From an uncultured cyanobacterium (GTDB taxonomy: Bacteria; Cyanobacteriota; Cyanobacteriia; PCC-6307; Cyanobiaceae): DNA of 8,882 nucleotides. The position numbers were made by a program, and so were the translations under genes. The DNA lies in NCBI GenBank assembly GCA_903928835.1, contig CAIYSK010000359.1, forward strand, positions 1 through 8,882, given 5' to 3'. Positions 7,949 to 8,882 of this stretch are shown here, in pieces (within the stretch, counting starts at the first letter, position 1; every line of letters begins with the position of its first letter). The notes beneath the pieces were generated by a model. It was not told where the DNA came from. It saw only the letters and a program-made list of their open reading frames with translations, and did not search any database.

Positions 7949-8812
7949 ATGGAATTGCTTTGGGGAGAGGCGTTTTTCGCCGGTGCCTTGGCCCAGTTGG
8001 TGGCACGGCTGAGCAACCTGCCTGCCGTGGTGCTGCTGTTGGCCACCGGGCTGTTGATTGGTCGAGCTGGCTTGGATTTGGTGCAGCCAGAAACCCTGGG
8101 CCGGGGGCTGGAGCCCTTGGTGGGTTTGCTGGTGAGCTTGGTGTTGTTTGATGGCGGCCTGAATTTGCGCCTGGCCGGTCGCGACCTCCAGAGGGCCGTG
8201 GTGCAGTTGGTGTTGGTGCGGGGCGTGCTCGGTTTGGTGGGTGGGGCTTTGTTTGCCCATTATTTGGCAGGGTTGCCCTGGCCCTTGGCCTGGGTGTTTG
8301 GGGCGATTGCCCTGGCGACTGGCCCCACGGTGGTCACGCCGATGGTGCAGCAGATGCGCCTGATTCCAGGCTTGGGGCAGCTGCTGGAAGCGGAAGGCCT
8401 GATCCTTGAACCGGCTGGCGCGGTCTTGGCCCTGCTGCTGCTGCAACTGGCCTTGGGGGATCTCGATAGCTGGCAGGATGTGGCTGCACTGTTGGCGTTG
8501 CGGCTCGGTGGCGGCGTGGCGATCGGCGCCCTGGGTGGTTGGTTGCTGGTGGAGGTGCTCAAGCGCCTGCCCCCCAATTCCGACGGCCTCAAGCTCCAGC
8601 TCAGCCTAGGGATGCTGTTTTTGCTGGTGAGTGGTGCCCAGGCCCTGTTGCCAGAAGCGGGTTTACCGGCAGCGGTGAGTGCCGGGGTGGTTGTGGGTTT
8701 GCGGCTCGATGCCGAGGCCAGCCAGCTCGATGAGTTGATTAGTCAGTTGGCCCAGTTGGCTATAGCAATTAGGGCAGCATCGGATAGGCCCACCGACGGA
8801 GGTGTGTCGTAA
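7949..8812 (+). CDS. CPA1-type cation/proton antiporter, 3'-truncated and with a foreign tail
   Basis: This should exchange Na+ or another monovalent cation for H+ across the membrane. Seen directly: a run of hydrophobic helices starting with LPAVVLLLATGLLIGRAGLD, then LVLFDGGLNL, the ion-path segment ATGPTVVTP (123-131), EAEGLILEPAGA (148-159 region) and later SGAQALL and AVSAGVVVGLRL. The pattern matches cyanobacterial sodium/hydrogen exchangers. Two oddities: the position usually held by Asp in the EGxLID-P motif is Glu (E154), and family resemblance stops near residue 272, where related proteins continue with several more helices to about 400 or more residues. The last 15 or so residues (AIRAASDRPTDGGVS region) are hydrophilic and are the antisense of a kinase gene, so they are not native. 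The product probably lacks its C-terminal helices and may be non-functional. It follows the 85-residue gene by four bases. Confidence 0.85.
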   Translation: MELLWGEAFFAGALAQLVARLSNLPAVVLLLATGLLIGRAGLDLVQPETLGRGLEPLVGLLVSLVLFDGGLNLRLAGRDLQRAVVQLVLVRGVLGLVGGALFAHYLAGLPWPLAWVFGAIALATGPTVVTPMVQQMRLIPGLGQLLEAEGLILEPAGAVLALLLLQLALGDLDSWQDVAALLALRLGGGVAIGALGGWLLVEVLKRLPPNSDGLKLQLSLGMLFLLVSGAQALLPEAGLPAAVSAGVVVGLRLDAEASQLDELISQLAQLAIAIRAASDRPTDGGVS

Positions 8813-8882
8813 ATAATTAGATCAAAATCCCCTGAATCCGCTAGATCCTTAGCCAGTTTATGCATGCGATGGGAGCTGAGTA
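8743..8882 (-). pseudogene. Fragment of a polysaccharide-biosynthesis tyrosine kinase (BY-kinase, Wzc type)
   Basis: Read from the right edge leftwards, an open frame of 45 codons enters from outside the window and stops at 8745-8743. Its first 39 residues contain SSHRMHKLAKDLADSG, then DFDLIIYDTPPSVG and LSDAALIA. The hydrophobic-D-TPP-x-x-G-x-x-DA pattern is the Walker B region of bacterial tyrosine autokinases that control capsule and exopolysaccharide export at the inner membrane. The homologous part ends near 8764; the final residues (IANWAN) are antisense of the antiporter. The kinase therefore lacks its strand after the Walker B region and its C-terminal tyrosine cluster; the Walker A part would lie beyond the window. 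GC content here is 58 of 122 bases, far below the neighbours. It is short, so the family call rests on one motif block, but that block is distinctive. If the join is an assembly error, the true gene may be intact elsewhere. Confidence 0.68.
8760..8772. other. Junction between antiporter and kinase sequences
   Basis: Left of this point the plus strand reads as antiporter (QLAQLAI); right of it the minus strand reads as BY-kinase (DAALIA read towards the join). A direct repeat of eight to nine bases, CAGTTGGCC/CAGTTGGCT (8744-8752 and 8753-8761), lies just left of the join. No terminal inverted repeat or target duplication of an insertion sequence is visible. The exact base of the join cannot be fixed by eye. 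Confidence 0.6.

Noticed and set aside
8764..8882. Insertion sequence end as the explanation for the antiporter break
   Set aside because: No terminal inverted repeat, target duplication or transposase motif is visible; the minus strand instead reads as a tyrosine kinase fragment.

Overview
The window looks like chromosomal DNA from a high-GC unicellular cyanobacterium of the Synechococcus/Cyanobium type. This is judged from protein character (full-length polA with proofreading, cysS, dxr, a cyanobacterial-style CPA1 antiporter, two small unrecognised proteins) and from the GC-rich coding style. No database search was possible, so the taxonomic call is an inference. Both ends cut into genes, so the window may be a whole contig or a slice of a larger one.

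Layout. At 1-587 (minus) lies the N-terminal half of dxr (MEP isoprenoid pathway). It is followed by a plus-strand block: an RluA-family pseudouridine synthase (653-1336), an overlapping 80-residue protein of unknown function (1329-1571) and a 12-helix MFS transporter of the anion:cation symporter type (1653-2987). Convergent to this is a minus-strand pair, polA (4529-7549) and cysS (3039-4532), whose coding regions overlap by four bases (ATGA). Divergent from polA, behind a 137-bp intergenic region with a strong inverted repeat, come an 85-residue protein of unknown function (7687-7944) and, four bases later, a CPA1-type cation/proton antiporter (from 7949).

The most unusual part is the right-hand end. 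The antiporter stops resembling its family near position 8763. From there to the window end the minus strand instead encodes a piece of a polysaccharide-biosynthesis tyrosine kinase (BY-kinase/Wzc type, with the DTPP Walker B motif), and GC content falls from about 70% to about 48%. Both genes lose their 3' ends at one point and face each other tail to tail. The options are a deletion that fused two convergent genes at the edge of a surface-polysaccharide region, or a chimeric assembly join. The sequence alone cannot decide between them.

Apart from that junction the window is mostly housekeeping: isoprenoid precursor synthesis, RNA modification, cysteinyl-tRNA charging, DNA repair/replication, plus solute and ion transport. 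No tRNA, rRNA, CRISPR array, insertion sequence, defence system or other novel multi-gene system was found.
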